DNA from: Leifsonia sp. EB41
GTDB taxonomy: Bacteria > Actinomycetota > Actinomycetes > Actinomycetales > Microbacteriaceae
Direction: 5' to 3'
NCBI RefSeq assembly: GCF_041262565.1
Contig: NZ_JBGCCJ010000001.1
Coordinates: forward strand, 1,240,001-1,304,000
Length of the DNA stretch: 64,000 bases
Shown here piece by piece: positions 1-8,577 of this stretch. The notes beneath the pieces were generated by a model. The model was not told where the DNA came from. It was given only the letters and a program-made list of their open reading frames with translations, and made no database searches. The position numbers and the translations under genes were made by a program. Each line of letters starts with the position of its first letter. The first letter of the stretch is position 1.

Positions 1-64
1 CCTGGGCGCCCTTCTTGCTCTTCCTCACGGCCCCTGCGCGGGGCTTGCCACCTGAGTTCTTCAT
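1..64 (-). CDS. rlmB: 23S rRNA 2'-O-methyltransferase RlmB (TrmH/SpoU family), N-terminal fragment
   Basis: Only the first 21 codons are inside the window. They read [20 protein letters not shown] and onward, the basic, glycine-rich leader typical of actinobacterial RlmB, which methylates a guanosine of 23S rRNA. The ATG overlaps the TGA stop of cysS (ATGA), as expected for the conserved cysS-rlmB operon. The catalytic SpoU domain lies outside the window, so the call depends on this short leader and the neighbour. Confidence 0.7.
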   Translation of the reverse strand, partial: MKNSGGKPRAGAVRKSKKGAQ

Positions 65-1494
65 GCTTCGATACTCCAATGCGACCCCGACGGGGTGTCT
101 TCGATACTGATTCCCGCGGCGGTCAATTCGTCGCGGATGCGGTCTGCTGCCGCGAAGTCACGTGCCTGACGCGCTTCCTGCCGATCGTCGAGCAGTCGGC
201 CGATCAAGGTTCCGAGCGCGTGCTCGGCCGCGCTCGAACCCGAGGTGCGCCAGTGCGGCGAGAGCGGGTTGATGCCGAGCACCTCGGTCATCGCGAGAAC
301 ATGGCCGCGCGCGGCCGCGGCCGCCTCCAAGTCTTCCGCATCCAGCGCCGCGTTTCCTGAACGTACGGTGTCGTGCAGCACGCCGAGCGCCTGCGGCACG
401 GCGAGGTCGTCGTCCATCGCCTCGGCGAACGCGCCGGGAACGACCTCCACGCCGCTGCCGGCGAACCGCGTGCCCGCGAGCCGCCGGTCGACGCGCTCGA
501 AGAATCCGGCGATGCGGTCGAGCGCCGCCTCCGCCTCGCTGAGCGAGCCGTCGTGGAAGTCGATGGTCGACCGGTAGTGCGCCGAGCCGAGGTAGTAGCG
601 CACAACCAGCGGCCGGGCGGCGCCCAGCAGGTCGGCCGCGTAGACCGAGTTGCCGAGCGACTTGCTCATCTTCTGCCCGTTGACGTGGACGAGACCGTTG
701 TGCACCCAGTAGGAGGCGAACGCGTCCCCCGTGGCCGTCGACTGGGCGAGCTCGTTCTCGTGGTGCGGGAAGCGCAGGTCGAGGCCGCCGCCGTGGATGT
801 CGAACTGCGGCCCGAGGTAGCGGCGCGACATCGCGGAGCACTCGATGTGCCAGCCGGGACGCCCGTCTCCCCACGGCGACGGGAAGGCCGCCGACTCCGG
901 CTCGTCGCTCTTGCGGCCCTTCCACAGGGCGAAATCGCGCGCGTCGCGCTTGGCCCGCGGGTCGGCGTCGGCCGCGGCTTCCATGTTGTCGATGCTCTGC
1001 CGGGTCAGCTCGCCGTAGGCCGGCCAGCTCTTCACGTCGAAGTAGACGTCGCCCGAGCCGTCCTCGGCGACGTAGGCGTGCCCGCGCTCGATCAGCCGGG
1101 CGATCAGCTCCTGCATCTGCGGGATGCTCGCGGTCGCGCGCGGCTCGTAGGTGGGCGGCTGGACGCCGAGCGCCGTGTAGCCGGCCGTGAACTCCAGCTC
1201 GAACCGGTAGGCGAGCGCCCACCACTCCTCCGAGCCGCCCTGCGACTGCGCCGTGAGCGCGTTGACCAGGATCTTGTCGTCGATGTCGGTGACGTTGCGC
1301 ACGAGCGTCACGTCCAGCCCGCGATACGCGAGCCAGCGGCGCAACTGGTCATAGACCAGCGCCGACCGGAGGTGCCCGATGTGCGGCGACGACTGCACCG
1401 TCGGCCCGCACACGTACATGCCCACCGCGCCGGGGCGCAGGGGGACGAAGTCGCGCAGGGCGCCGGTCTTCGTGTCGAAGAGTCGCAGAGTCAC
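61..1494 (-). CDS. cysS: Cysteinyl-tRNA synthetase
   Basis: This class I aminoacyl-tRNA synthetase charges tRNA-Cys with cysteine in the cytoplasm. The 477-residue product has a full-length architecture. A Rossmann catalytic domain carries the HIGH motif (residues 38-41) and KMSKS (275-279). Cys29, Cys219 in the IECSAM stretch, and the HHENE segment near 244-248 fit the family's zinc site. The C-terminal helical part is the anticodon-binding region. It is the third gene of the minus-strand series carD, ispDF, (SnoaL-like), cysS, rlmB and overlaps rlmB by 4 nt. MTLRLFDT is the usual N-terminus, so the start is well supported. Confidence 0.97.
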   Translation of the reverse strand: MTLRLFDTKTGALRDFVPLRPGAVGMYVCGPTVQSSPHIGHLRSALVYDQLRRWLAYRGLDVTLVRNVTDIDDKILVNALTAQSQGGSEEWWALAYRFELEFTAGYTALGVQPPTYEPRATASIPQMQELIARLIERGHAYVAEDGSGDVYFDVKSWPAYGELTRQSIDNMEAAADADPRAKRDARDFALWKGRKSDEPESAAFPSPWGDGRPGWHIECSAMSRRYLGPQFDIHGGGLDLRFPHHENELAQSTATGDAFASYWVHNGLVHVNGQKMSKSLGNSVYAADLLGAARPLVVRYYLGSAHYRSTIDFHDGSLSEAEAALDRIAGFFERVDRRLAGTRFAGSGVEVVPGAFAEAMDDDLAVPQALGVLHDTVRSGNAALDAEDLEAAAAARGHVLAMTEVLGINPLSPHWRTSGSSAAEHALGTLIGRLLDDRQEARQARDFAAADRIRDELTAAGISIEDTPSGSHWSIEA

Positions 1495-1583
1495 GGCACA
1501 AGCCTACGGGTCGGGGCGAACGACCGCTTCGCGCGCGACGAAGATGTGGACGACCGTGTCCGGCGGCACACCTGTGGAGGAGT

Positions 1584-1964
1584 TCAGCGGGCCGCCCGCG
1601 CCGCCAGCGCCTCGTTGACCGGCGCGAACGCGACCCGGTCGAAGATCAGCTCGATGGCGGTGATCCGACTGTCGCGCACGGTGACCAGCTCGACGCACGG
1701 CACGGCGCCGGCGGGGGTGTCCGTCACGAAGTCGTAGACGACGCAGGCGCGGTCGCCGTCCGCGAAGACCTCGCGCACCTCGTTGCGCACCAGGGCGGGG
1801 AGCAGCCGCGCGAGCGCCGCGATCCACTCCTGCTTTCCGATCGTCCCGCCCGCGAAGACCGCCGCGAGGTCGTCGGAGAGGAGCCCGCCGACGGTCTCCA
1901 GGTCGTGCGCGCCGACCGCCTCGATGTACGTCCGCGCGATGGCCGCGCTCTCTGCCTGCGTCAT
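1584..1964 (-). CDS. SnoaL-like / NTF2-fold protein
   Basis: A 126-residue protein with the pattern of the SnoaL-like polyketide cyclase / NTF2-fold superfamily: an N-terminal helix ending in YIEAVGAHDLETVGGLLSDD, then alternating strands. Members include small cyclases, isomerases and many unassigned proteins, so no substrate can be named. The frame is open upstream to 2051, but the ATG at 1964 is preferred because GGAGGGG lies just upstream. It sits between ispDF and cysS on the same strand and interrupts the usual order. The 89 nt to cysS show no terminator. Confidence 0.75.
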   Translation of the reverse strand: MTQAESAAIARTYIEAVGAHDLETVGGLLSDDLAAVFAGGTIGKQEWIAALARLLPALVRNEVREVFADGDRACVVYDFVTDTPAGAVPCVELVTVRDSRITAIELIFDRVAFAPVNEALAARAAR

Positions 1965-2066
1965 ATCGTCCCGTCCCCTCCGCCGATCCGGTCGCGCCCT
2001 CTGCCCGATGCCGTCACGGCACAGAGTAAGCGCCGCCGCCGACATGCGCACGGGCGCGGCGACGGG

Positions 2067-3227
2067 TCAGCGCGGGAACAGCAGAGCAGTCGCGAAGGCG
2101 GCGATCCCCTCGCCGCGGCCGGTGAAGCCGAGCCCGTCCGTGGTCGTCGCGCTGAGCGACACCGGGGCGCCGAGGATGCCGGACAGGAGCCGTTCGGCCT
2201 CCACCCGCCGCGGTGCGAACTTCGGCCGCTGCCCGATGAGCTGCACCGACACGTTCCCGATCCGGTAGCCGGCCTCCTCCACGAGGCGGCGCGTCTCCGT
2301 GAGGAACACCTCGCCGTGCGCCCCCGCGAACCGCGGGTCGCCCGTGCCGAACACCCCGCCGATGTCGCCGAGGCCGGCCGCGCCGAGCAGTGCGTCGACG
2401 ATCGCATGGCTCGCGGCGTCCCCGTCGCTGTGGCCGGACAGCCCCGGCTCGTCGGGCCAGTGCAGCCCGGCGAGCCACAGCTCGGCCGCCGGATCGAACG
2501 CGTGCGTGTCGGTGCCGAGCCCGATGCGCGGCGTGCCGGAGGGCGAGAGGAGGTCGTGGGCACGCTGCAGGTCCCACGGCGTGGTGATCTTGAACGCCTC
2601 CGTCGCGCCGTCCACCACTGTCACACGGTGTCCGGCCGCGGCGACGAGACCCGCGTCGTCGGTCTCGTCGGTGGTCGCGGCGGCGTAGGCGGCGAGGAGC
2701 TGGTCCCGCGGGAAGCCCTGCGGGGTCTGCACGGCGGCGAGCGTGGAGCGATCCACCGTCTCGTGGACCGAGCCGTCGCCCGCGACGCGCTTGATGGTGT
2801 CGCTGACCGCGAGACCCGGGATCACGCCGTGGCCGGTCTCGACGACCGCGTCGACCACGGCGTCGAACAGAGCGGAGGGAGTGAGCGCACGGGCGGCGTC
2901 GTGGACGAGCACCACGTCCACGTCGTCGGCGATCACGGCCAGCCCGGCCGCGACCGACTGCTGGCGGGTCGCGCCCCCAGGCACGACAGCGACGGAATGC
3001 CCGAACACGCGAAGCGCGAGCGCGGCCGCCTCGTCCACGCGATCAGCCGGCACGACGAGCACAGGCTCCGCCGGCGCGCTCATGCCGCGCACGGCATGCA
3101 GCGACCGCTCCAGCAGGGTGCGGCCGTCGAGCTCCACGAACGCCTTCGGCACCTCGGCACCCAGACGTGTGCCCGAGCCTGCTGCGACGACGACGACCGC
3201 GACGCGCGGTCCAGGATTGCTGCTCAC
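2067..3227 (-). CDS. ispDF: Bifunctional IspD/IspF (MEP pathway)
   Basis: A fusion of 2-C-methyl-D-erythritol 4-phosphate cytidylyltransferase (IspD, about residues 8-225) and 2-C-methyl-D-erythritol 2,4-cyclodiphosphate synthase (IspF, about 228-386), steps 3 and 5 of non-mevalonate isoprenoid synthesis. The IspD half has the nucleotide-binding AAGSGTRLG and PKAF motifs and LVHDAARAL. The IspF half starts [11 protein letters not shown] and has the metal-binding D-x-H and [10 protein letters not shown]. The GTG at 3227 is preferred: the frame stays open to an ATG at 3290, but that would begin inside the hairpin downstream of carD. A GGGAGG directly abuts the GTG, unusually close, so the exact start is uncertain. 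Confidence 0.93.
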   Translation of the reverse strand: MSSNPGPRVAVVVVAAGSGTRLGAEVPKAFVELDGRTLLERSLHAVRGMSAPAEPVLVVPADRVDEAAALALRVFGHSVAVVPGGATRQQSVAAGLAVIADDVDVVLVHDAARALTPSALFDAVVDAVVETGHGVIPGLAVSDTIKRVAGDGSVHETVDRSTLAAVQTPQGFPRDQLLAAYAAATTDETDDAGLVAAAGHRVTVVDGATEAFKITTPWDLQRAHDLLSPSGTPRIGLGTDTHAFDPAAELWLAGLHWPDEPGLSGHSDGDAASHAIVDALLGAAGLGDIGGVFGTGDPRFAGAHGEVFLTETRRLVEEAGYRIGNVSVQLIGQRPKFAPRRVEAERLLSGILGAPVSLSATTTDGLGFTGRGEGIAAFATALLFPR

Positions 3228-3270
3228 CCTCCCGAGACTACCCGCCTGCACCGAGCGTCCCACGGACGCC

Positions 3271-3305
3271 GAAAGGGCCCGCGACGTCACGTCGCGGGCC
3301 CTTTC
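3271..3305 (-). terminator. Hairpin terminator downstream of carD
   Basis: A perfect 16-bp inverted repeat with a 3-nt loop (arms 3271-3286 and 3290-3305, arm sequence GAAAGGGCCCGCGACG) lies between carD and ispDF. No clear T-tract follows on the minus strand, so termination may be partial and some carD transcription may continue into ispDF. Confidence 0.65.
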
Positions 3306-3325
3306 GAAAACGGGTGAATCGCAGG

Positions 3326-3808
3326 TTAGGAGGCGAGGACCTCGTCGAGGAGGCTGGAGGCCTTCTCATCGTCCGTCTTCTCCGCCAGGGCGAGCTCCGA
3401 GATGAGAATCTGCCGGGCCTTGGCCAGCATGCGCTTCTCACCGGCGGACAGGCCGCGGTCCTGGTCGCGGCGCCACAGGTCGCGGACGACCTCGGAGACC
3501 TTGATGACGTCGCCCGACGCCAGCTTCTCCAGGTTGGCCTTGTACCGGCGGGACCAGTTGGTGGGCTCCTCGGTGAAGGGGGCGCGCAGCACCTCGAACA
3601 CGCGGTCGAGGCCCTCCTTGCCGATGACATCGCGAACGCCCACGAGATCCACGTTCTCCGCGGGGACCTCGATGGTCAGGTCGCCCTGAGTCACATTGAG
3701 CTTGAGGTACAGCTTCTCTTCACCCTTGATTATTCTTTTCTTGACTTCGGTGATCGTTGCAGCACCGTGATGGGGGTAAACGACGGTTTCGCCAACCTCG
3801 AAAAGCAT
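3326..3808 (-). CDS. carD: CarD-family RNA polymerase-binding regulator
   Basis: CarD binds the beta subunit of RNA polymerase and stabilises open complexes at rRNA and other promoters; it is essential in mycobacteria. The 160-residue product starts [19 protein letters not shown], the Tudor-like RNAP-interaction domain, and continues into the basic helical DNA-binding domain ([18 protein letters not shown], then [16 protein letters not shown]). Length and motifs are typical. The ATG is preceded by AAGGGA about 11 nt upstream. It is divergent from an lpqE-like lipoprotein, as in Mycobacterium, and a TATCCT hexamer near 3836-3841 could be its -10 element. Confidence 0.95.
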   Translation of the reverse strand: MLFEVGETVVYPHHGAATITEVKKRIIKGEEKLYLKLNVTQGDLTIEVPAENVDLVGVRDVIGKEGLDRVFEVLRAPFTEEPTNWSRRYKANLEKLASGDVIKVSEVVRDLWRRDQDRGLSAGEKRMLAKARQILISELALAEKTDDEKASSLLDEVLAS

Positions 3809-3984
3809 AGATATGTTGTCCCTTCAGCAACGAATAGGATACCACACGAGGCACATGCTAAGGTTCGCCCCCGCAGCTCGGGGGCGGCCGGGAAGCCCTG
3901 CCGGCATACGGTAAACTCGGCACAAAACCGCTTCGCAACAGGCATCAGCGCGCCGTCGAGCGGAACGATTGGGAGGGTCATCCA

Positions 3985-4485
3985 GTGAAAGCTCGCGTCG
4001 CGGCGTCCATCGTCCTCGCCCTGGCGGTCGCAGCCGGCACAGCCGGGTGCGGATTCATCGCACCGCAGGCCACCACGAAGCACTACGACGCCAGCGACGG
4101 TGTGAGCGGCAACGTCGGCCAGATCGACGTGCGCAACGCCTTCATCGTCACCGACGGGGTCGGCGGCAAGGTCGGCAACCTCGTGGTCAGCCTGGTGAAC
4201 ACCGACAGCAAGAGCCACCGCGTGGCCATCACGTCGGCCGACTCCGGCAGCGCGGCCTACGTCACGGTCCAGCCCGGTGAGGTCAAGAAGGTCGGCGCGA
4301 CGCCCGGCAAGGCCTCCTCCAGCAACGTCTTCCTCACCCCGTTCGACGCGCTGCCCGGCAGCAACTACGACGTGTACTTCCAGTACGCCGACGAGACCGG
4401 CGTGAAGCTGCAGGTCCCGGTGCTCGACGGCGGCCTCCCGGACTACAAGAGCCTCGTGCCGCCGACCATCCTCCCGGCCGGCTGA
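3985..4485 (+). CDS. LpqE-like lipoprotein
   Basis: A 166-residue exported lipoprotein. The signal peptide is MKARVAASIVLALAVAAGTA followed by GCGF, a lipobox with Cys22 as the lipidated residue. The mature part is a beta-rich domain (about 35-145) ending in a proline-rich tail. The GTG start is preceded by GGGAGGG. Its position, divergent from carD-ispDF, matches lpqE (Rv3584) of M. tuberculosis, so I infer the same family; the function is unestablished. A copper-chaperone-like fold is possible, but no Met/His cluster is visible. Confidence 0.75.
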   Translation: MKARVAASIVLALAVAAGTAGCGFIAPQATTKHYDASDGVSGNVGQIDVRNAFIVTDGVGGKVGNLVVSLVNTDSKSHRVAITSADSGSAAYVTVQPGEVKKVGATPGKASSSNVFLTPFDALPGSNYDVYFQYADETGVKLQVPVLDGGLPDYKSLVPPTILPAG

Positions 4486-4505
4486 GCGGCCGGCCCGGCA
4501 GACGA

Positions 4506-4538
4506 GAAGCCGCCCTCGCGATTCGCGAGGGCGGCTTC
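4506..4538. terminator. Bidirectional terminator between lipoprotein gene and regX3
   Basis: A perfect 15-bp inverted repeat (GAAGCCGCCCTCGCG, loop ATT) lies between the convergent stops at 4485 and 4559 and can serve both strands. Confidence 0.8.
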
Positions 4539-4558
4539 GTCGTTCGGAGGGACGGCCG

Positions 4559-5242
4559 TCAGGCGTTGAAGCGGTAGCCGAGCCCGCGCACCGTCACCAG
4601 CATCTGCGGGTCCGACGGGCTCTCCTCGATGCGCGAGCGGATGCGCTTGATGTGCACGTCCAGCGTCTTGGTGTCGCCGAAGTAGTCGCTCCCCCACACC
4701 CGGTCGATGAGCTGACCGCGGGTGAGCACACGTCCGGCGTTGCGGAGCAGCAGCTCCAGCAGCTCGAATTCCTTCAGCGGCATGGAGATCTCGTCGCCCG
4801 AGACCGCGACCGTGTGACGGTCGACGTCCATGCGGACGGTGCCGGCCTCGAGGATGCCGTCGTCCTCCAGCTCCGCCTCGTCCACGCGCCGGCGGAGCAC
4901 CGCACGGATGCGGGCCAGCAGCTCGCGGGAGGAGTACGGCTTGGTGACGTAGTCGTCCGCGCCGAGCTCGAGGCCGACCACGATGTCCACCTCGGAGTCC
5001 TTGGCGGTCAGCATGATGATCGGCACGTTGGAGCGCGTGCGGATCTCGCGGCACACCTCGGTGCCGGGGATGCCGGGGAGCATGAGGTCGAGCAGCACCA
5101 GGTCGGCGCTGCCGCGGTCGAACTCCGCGAGGGCCGTCGGGCCGTCTTCGGCGACGGTCACCTCGTAGCCCTCACGCTTGAGCAGGTACGCGAGCGGCTC
5201 GCTGAGCGCGGCCTCATCCTCGACGAGCAGGATTGCTGTCAC
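4559..5242 (-). CDS. regX3: Response regulator RegX3 (OmpR/PhoB family)
   Basis: A 227-residue regulator with an N-terminal receiver domain (phosphoacceptor Asp in LVLLDLMLPG near residue 52, conserved Lys in DDYVTKPYSS) and a C-terminal winged helix (LKEFELLELLLRNAGRVLTRGQL to GLGYRFNA). In actinobacteria SenX3-RegX3 senses phosphate limitation and activates pst, phoU and related genes. The ATG overlaps the senX3 stop (ATGA), so the two are cotranscribed from senX3. The PHO-box-like repeats at phoU, ppk and pstS are its likely targets. Confidence 0.93.
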   Translation of the reverse strand: MTAILLVEDEAALSEPLAYLLKREGYEVTVAEDGPTALAEFDRGSADLVLLDLMLPGIPGTEVCREIRTRSNVPIIMLTAKDSEVDIVVGLELGADDYVTKPYSSRELLARIRAVLRRRVDEAELEDDGILEAGTVRMDVDRHTVAVSGDEISMPLKEFELLELLLRNAGRVLTRGQLIDRVWGSDYFGDTKTLDVHIKRIRSRIEESPSDPQMLVTVRGLGYRFNA

Positions 5243-6390
5243 AGGTTCTCTCCAATCGGGGGACGGACGGTGGCGGCCTCAGGCAGCCGGATGGTGAAGG
5301 TGGAGCCGCGGCCGGGCTGCGACCAGACCCGGACCTCTCCGCCGTGGTTCTGGACGGCGTGCTTGACGATCGAGAGGCCGAGCCCGGTGCCCCCGGTGTT
5401 GCGGGAGCGAGCCTGGTCCACCCGGAAGAAGCGTTCGAACACCCGGTCGAGGTCCTCCTCCGGGATGCCCTCGCCCTGGTCGGTGACGGCGATCTCGACG
5501 ACGCCGTCGACCGTGCGCACGCCGATCCCGATGCGGGAGTCCTCCGGCGAGTACTGGATGGCGTTCGAGATAAGGTTGTGGACCGCCGTGACGAGGAGGG
5601 CTTCGTTGCCGAGGACGGTCGCATCCTTCTCGCCGCGCATCGCGATCTCGATCTGACGCGACTCCGCCGCGACCTTGTTCTGGTCGATCGCGGCGCGGAC
5701 GACCTTCTTGGCCGAGAGCTGCTCGGCGTCGCCGAGGGCGTCGGCGGCCTGGAGGCGACTCAGCTCGATGATGTCCTGGGTGATGCGGGCGAGGCGGGAG
5801 GCCTCCTCGCTCAGCCGCAGCGCGAACCGGCGCACCTGGTCCGGGTCGTCGGAGGCGTCGTCCAGCGCCTCTGCCAGGAGGCTGACGGCGCCGATCGGGG
5901 TCTTCAGCTCGTGGCTGATGTTCGCCACGAAGTCGCGGCGCACGGAGTCCAGGCGGAACGACTCGGTCCGGTCCTCCGCCAGCAGCAGGATGTACCGCGA
6001 GCCCAGCCGGGCGACCCGCACGCTCAGGTGGATGTTGGCGTCGCCGAACGGTCCGCGCGCGAGTTCGCACTCCTCGGTGACCGGCTCGCCGGTGCGGCGG
6101 ACGCGGTCGACCAGCGCGACGAGGTGCGGGTGCACGAGGGCGCCGTTCCAGACCAGTCCGATCGCATGCGCGCCGGGGGATGCCTTGATGACGTTGTTCG
6201 ACGGGTCGATGACGACCCCCGCGGACTCCATCGCGTCGAGCACCTGGTCGACGCCGTCCGGCACCGCCGGGTTGGACACCGCGGCCGCGTGGTCCCCTCG
6301 GCGTGCGGCGATGTGGAGGATCCACACGAACCCCGCGCCGACGACCAGCCCCAGCCCCAGCGAGAGCAGCACCAACCAGGCGGAGTCCAT
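5239..6390 (-). CDS. senX3: Sensor histidine kinase SenX3
   Basis: A 383-residue membrane sensor kinase. One N-terminal transmembrane helix (about 5-28) is followed by a PAS-like domain (about 45-140), a HisKA dimerisation domain with the phosphorylatable His in FVANISHELKTPIGAV (near 157), and an HATPase domain with N box (HNLISNAIQYS) and G boxes (DQGEGIPEEDLDRVFERFF, GTGLGLSIV). With RegX3 it forms the phosphate-sensing two-component system. It diverges from phoU across 193 bp containing a PHO-box-like array. PhoU usually mediates signalling from the Pst transporter to this kinase. Confidence 0.93.
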   Translation of the reverse strand: MDSAWLVLLSLGLGLVVGAGFVWILHIAARRGDHAAAVSNPAVPDGVDQVLDAMESAGVVIDPSNNVIKASPGAHAIGLVWNGALVHPHLVALVDRVRRTGEPVTEECELARGPFGDANIHLSVRVARLGSRYILLLAEDRTESFRLDSVRRDFVANISHELKTPIGAVSLLAEALDDASDDPDQVRRFALRLSEEASRLARITQDIIELSRLQAADALGDAEQLSAKKVVRAAIDQNKVAAESRQIEIAMRGEKDATVLGNEALLVTAVHNLISNAIQYSPEDSRIGIGVRTVDGVVEIAVTDQGEGIPEEDLDRVFERFFRVDQARSRNTGGTGLGLSIVKHAVQNHGGEVRVWSQPGRGSTFTIRLPEAATVRPPIGENL

Positions 6391-6473
6391 ACTCGAATCG
6401 TAGGTGATACGCGAGGACGCGCCGCGACCGATGACGCTCTGCGCCGCGTCTTTTCGCGGGTACGTTAGACAGT

Positions 6474-6506
6474 GTTCAGCCCTACGGCACCGTCCGTTAA
6501 CCTGTC
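6474..6506 (+). promoter_or_regulatory. PHO-box-like triple repeat upstream of phoU
   Basis: Three consecutive 11-nt units: GTTCAGCCCTA, CGGCACCGTCC, GTTAACCTGTC. The outer two match the GTTCACC/GTTAACC core of actinobacterial PHO boxes; the middle one is degenerate. The site lies between divergent senX3 and phoU and is a predicted RegX3/PhoP binding site (inference). Confidence 0.6.
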
Positions 6507-6583
6507 GAAGAGACCATGCTGAACGGGGTCAGTCGACCCCTGTATCCCGCGTGCGCGCGCACGCCCAGGAAGGACCTCATCCC

Positions 6584-7240
6584 ATGCGCGAAGTTTTCCA
6601 GCAGGAGCTGGCCGACGTACAAGACCGGTTGGTCGAGATCGCCGAGCTTGTCGTCCGCTCGATCCGCAGCGCCACGGAGGCGTTCAACGAGTCTGACGTG
6701 TCCCTCGCCGAAGAGGTGATCGCCAACGACCACCGCATCGACGAGCTGACGGTGCTGCTCGACGAGCTCTCGATCCAGATCCTCGCCCGCCAGCAGCCGG
6801 TCGCCCGCGACCTCCGCATCGTCGTGAGCGCGCTGCGCATCAGCGCCTCCCTGGAGCGGATGGGCGACATGGCCGAGCACATCGCCCAGCTCGCCCGCTA
6901 CCGCTTCCCGGACAAGGTGGTGCCGAAGAGCCTCCGTGGGACGTTCTCCGAGATGGGCCGGCTCGACGTGCAGATCGCCGAGAAGCTCGCCGAGCTGCTC
7001 CGCAGCCAGGACATGCGCATCGCGGACGAGATCCGCAACGACGACGACGACATCGACGAGCTGCACGCCAGCGTGTTCGACAAGGTGCTCGGCGAGACCT
7101 GGAAGGGCCAGGCCGTGGACACCGTCGACGCCACGCTCGCGAGCCGCTACCACGAGCGCTTCGCCGACCACGCCGTCTCCATCGCCAAGAAGGTCCAGTA
7201 CCTCGCCACCGGCGACTGGGCCCCCGAACTGGCCGGCTGA
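6584..7240 (+). CDS. phoU: Phosphate transport/signalling regulator PhoU
   Basis: A 218-residue all-helical cytoplasmic protein made of two PhoU three-helix repeats, each with an E-x-x-x-D metal-binding pattern (SLAEEVIANDHRIDEL and MRIADEIRNDDDDIDEL). PhoU couples PstSCAB activity to the phosphate sensor kinase and represses the Pho response when phosphate is plentiful. The ATG at 6584 is chosen because MREVFQQELADVQ is the family N-terminus and AGGAAGGA (6567-6574) precedes it. It faces senX3-regX3 across a shared control region. The pst operon lies about 11 kb downstream on the same strand. Confidence 0.95.
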   Translation: MREVFQQELADVQDRLVEIAELVVRSIRSATEAFNESDVSLAEEVIANDHRIDELTVLLDELSIQILARQQPVARDLRIVVSALRISASLERMGDMAEHIAQLARYRFPDKVVPKSLRGTFSEMGRLDVQIAEKLAELLRSQDMRIADEIRNDDDDIDELHASVFDKVLGETWKGQAVDTVDATLASRYHERFADHAVSIAKKVQYLATGDWAPELAG

Positions 7241-7266
7241 CCCTCCCCCGCCAAGCGACTGACAGG

Positions 7267-7333
7267 CGCCGAGTGGGCGCATAGTCCGCCCACTCGGCGT
7301 TTTTCGTGCGATTTTGAGCCGTCTCGGCGGTGG
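7267..7333. repeat. Dispersed intergenic repeat, copy A (also phoU terminator)
   Basis: A 13-bp hairpin (CGCCGAGTGGGCG, loop CATAGTC) is followed by TTTTT, giving a good rho-independent terminator for phoU. The element continues through GATTTTGAGCCGTCTCGGCGG, ending 2 nt before the stop of the minus-strand ligase-like gene. The whole unit closely matches the sequence at 48688-48754, where no plus-strand gene precedes it, so it is a repeat as well as a terminator. Confidence 0.75.
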
Positions 7334-7334
7334 G

Positions 7335-7805
7335 TCAGGCGAGGGGGATGCGGGCGGCGACCCGGCGCGAGCCGGGGGTGCGGGCGACGAGCGCGAGCTC
7401 GGCGAGGGAGGCGTGGTCGCCGGGGGCCAGCGCGGAGGAGCGCTGGTCGCTCGCGTGCGGGCGGTAGCCGCTGCGGACGTGGCGCTGGTCGGCGATGACC
7501 GCGCCGGCGGCCTCGAGCGCGTCGACGCAGGCGGTATGAAGCGCGAGCAGGGCGGGTGAGGGCCGGACCAGCGTGACTGGCACCGTGTGCCGGTGGCCGA
7601 ACGACGCGCGCGCCCCGGCGACGACGGGGATGCGCGGCCCGTGCGGCAGCAGCGCGGCGACAGCGTCCGCCTCCAGTTCGGTCTGGAACGGCGGCACCAC
7701 GGTGATGTGCAACGGCCAGTCCCCCGTCGGGAACTCCGCAGGAACGACGACGTCGCCGCCGCGTTCCGGCAGGAACGCGACGACGACGTACGACGGGCTG
7801 GCCGT
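7335..7805 (-). CDS. 2'-5' RNA ligase / LigT-like phosphoesterase (2H family)
   Basis: The frame encodes about 157 residues with the two H-x-T/S motifs of the 2H phosphoesterase superfamily: HITV in PLHITVVPPF and HAS in YRPHASDQRS, about 80 residues apart. Such proteins ligate or hydrolyse 2',5'/cyclic phosphodiester bonds in RNA or nucleotides. It follows gpmA closely on the same strand. Oddly, no in-frame ATG, GTG or TTG occurs near the domain's N-terminus. Candidates are ACG (7803-7805) or CTG (7770-7772), or a start within gpmA. I give the end at the ACG as a convention only. A point mutation or sequence error at the start is possible. Confidence 0.7.
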   Translation of the reverse strand, partial: TASPSYVVVAFLPERGGDVVVPAEFPTGDWPLHITVVPPFQTELEADAVAALLPHGPRIPVVAGARASFGHRHTVPVTLVRPSPALLALHTACVDALEAAGAVIADQRHVRSGYRPHASDQRSSALAPGDHASLAELALVARTPGSRRVAARIPLA

Positions 7806-7810
7806 GAGGC

Positions 7811-8560
7811 CTACTTCTTGCCCTGCGCGGCGACCGCGGCGGCCCCGGCGGCAGCGGCCTCCGGGTCGAGGTACACACCGGGCTCGATAGGCGAGAAGGT
7901 CTCGTCGAGCTTGTAGACCAGCGGGATGCCGGTCGGGATGTTCAGCTCGGCGATCTCCTCGTCGGAGATGCCGTCGAGGTGCTTGACGAGCGCGCGCAGC
8001 GAGTTGCCGTGCGCGGTCACCAGCACCGTCTTGCCCTCGGCGAGGCTGACGGTGATGTCGGACTCCCAGTACGGCAGCATCCGCGCGATGACGTCCTTCA
8101 GGCACTCCGTGCGCGGGAGGTCGTCGCCGAGGCCGGCGTAGCGCGGGTCGTTCGCCTGCGACCACTCGCTGTCGTCGGCGAGCGGCGGCGGCGGCACGTC
8201 GAAGGAGCGGCGCCAGAGCTGGAACTGCTCCGGACCGTACTTCTCCAGCGTCTCCGCCTTGTCGAGACCCTGCAGCGCGCCGTAGTGACGCTCGTTGAGA
8301 CGCCAGGAGCGCTCGACCGGGATCCAGAGCCGGTCCGCGACGTCGAGCGCGATGTCCGCGGTCTGGATCGCGCGGGTCAGCACCGAGGTGTAGAGGATGT
8401 CGGGGTGGAGGCCGGACTCGGCCAGGAGCTCGCCGGCGCGGGTGGCCTCGGCGACGCCCTGCTCGCTGAGCCGGACGTCGACCCAGCCGGTGAACAGGTT
8501 CTGCTGGTTCCACACGCTGTTGCCGTGGCGGAGGAGGATCAAAGTGTAAGGAGCGGGCAT
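7811..8560 (-). CDS. gpmA: 2,3-bisphosphoglycerate-dependent phosphoglycerate mutase
   Basis: It interconverts 3- and 2-phosphoglycerate in glycolysis. The 249-residue product has the histidine-phosphatase motif [10 protein letters not shown] (catalytic His near 11), [13 protein letters not shown], the second catalytic region with [11 protein letters not shown], and [12 protein letters not shown] with the second His. It lacks the extended loops of the cofactor-independent enzyme. It is divergent from a methyltransferase gene with only 17 bp between the start codons. There is no clear Shine-Dalgarno upstream, so its mRNA may be leaderless. Confidence 0.96.
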   Translation of the reverse strand: MPAPYTLILLRHGNSVWNQQNLFTGWVDVRLSEQGVAEATRAGELLAESGLHPDILYTSVLTRAIQTADIALDVADRLWIPVERSWRLNERHYGALQGLDKAETLEKYGPEQFQLWRRSFDVPPPPLADDSEWSQANDPRYAGLGDDLPRTECLKDVIARMLPYWESDITVSLAEGKTVLVTAHGNSLRALVKHLDGISDEEIAELNIPTGIPLVYKLDETFSPIEPGVYLDPEAAAAGAAAVAAQGKK

Positions 8561-8577
8561 GCGATTAATCTTGTCAC
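8561..8577. promoter_or_regulatory. Divergent start region with leaderless-type -10 elements
   Basis: The start codons of gpmA and the methyltransferase are 17 bp apart. On the plus strand TAATCT (8566-8571) ends 6 nt before the ATG at 8578, the spacing of a -10 element that starts transcription at the A of ATG. On the minus strand AAGATT ends 6 nt before the gpmA ATG. Both mRNAs are therefore predicted to be leaderless. Confidence 0.5.

Noticed and set aside
3228-3290. Extending ispDF to the ATG at 3290
   Set aside because: The added residues are encoded inside the hairpin downstream of carD and do not resemble any IspD N-terminus.
3850-3984. G/C-rich small hairpins between carD and the lipoprotein gene as a riboswitch
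   Set aside because: No conserved riboswitch blocks were recognisable, and the space is accounted for by two divergent promoters.
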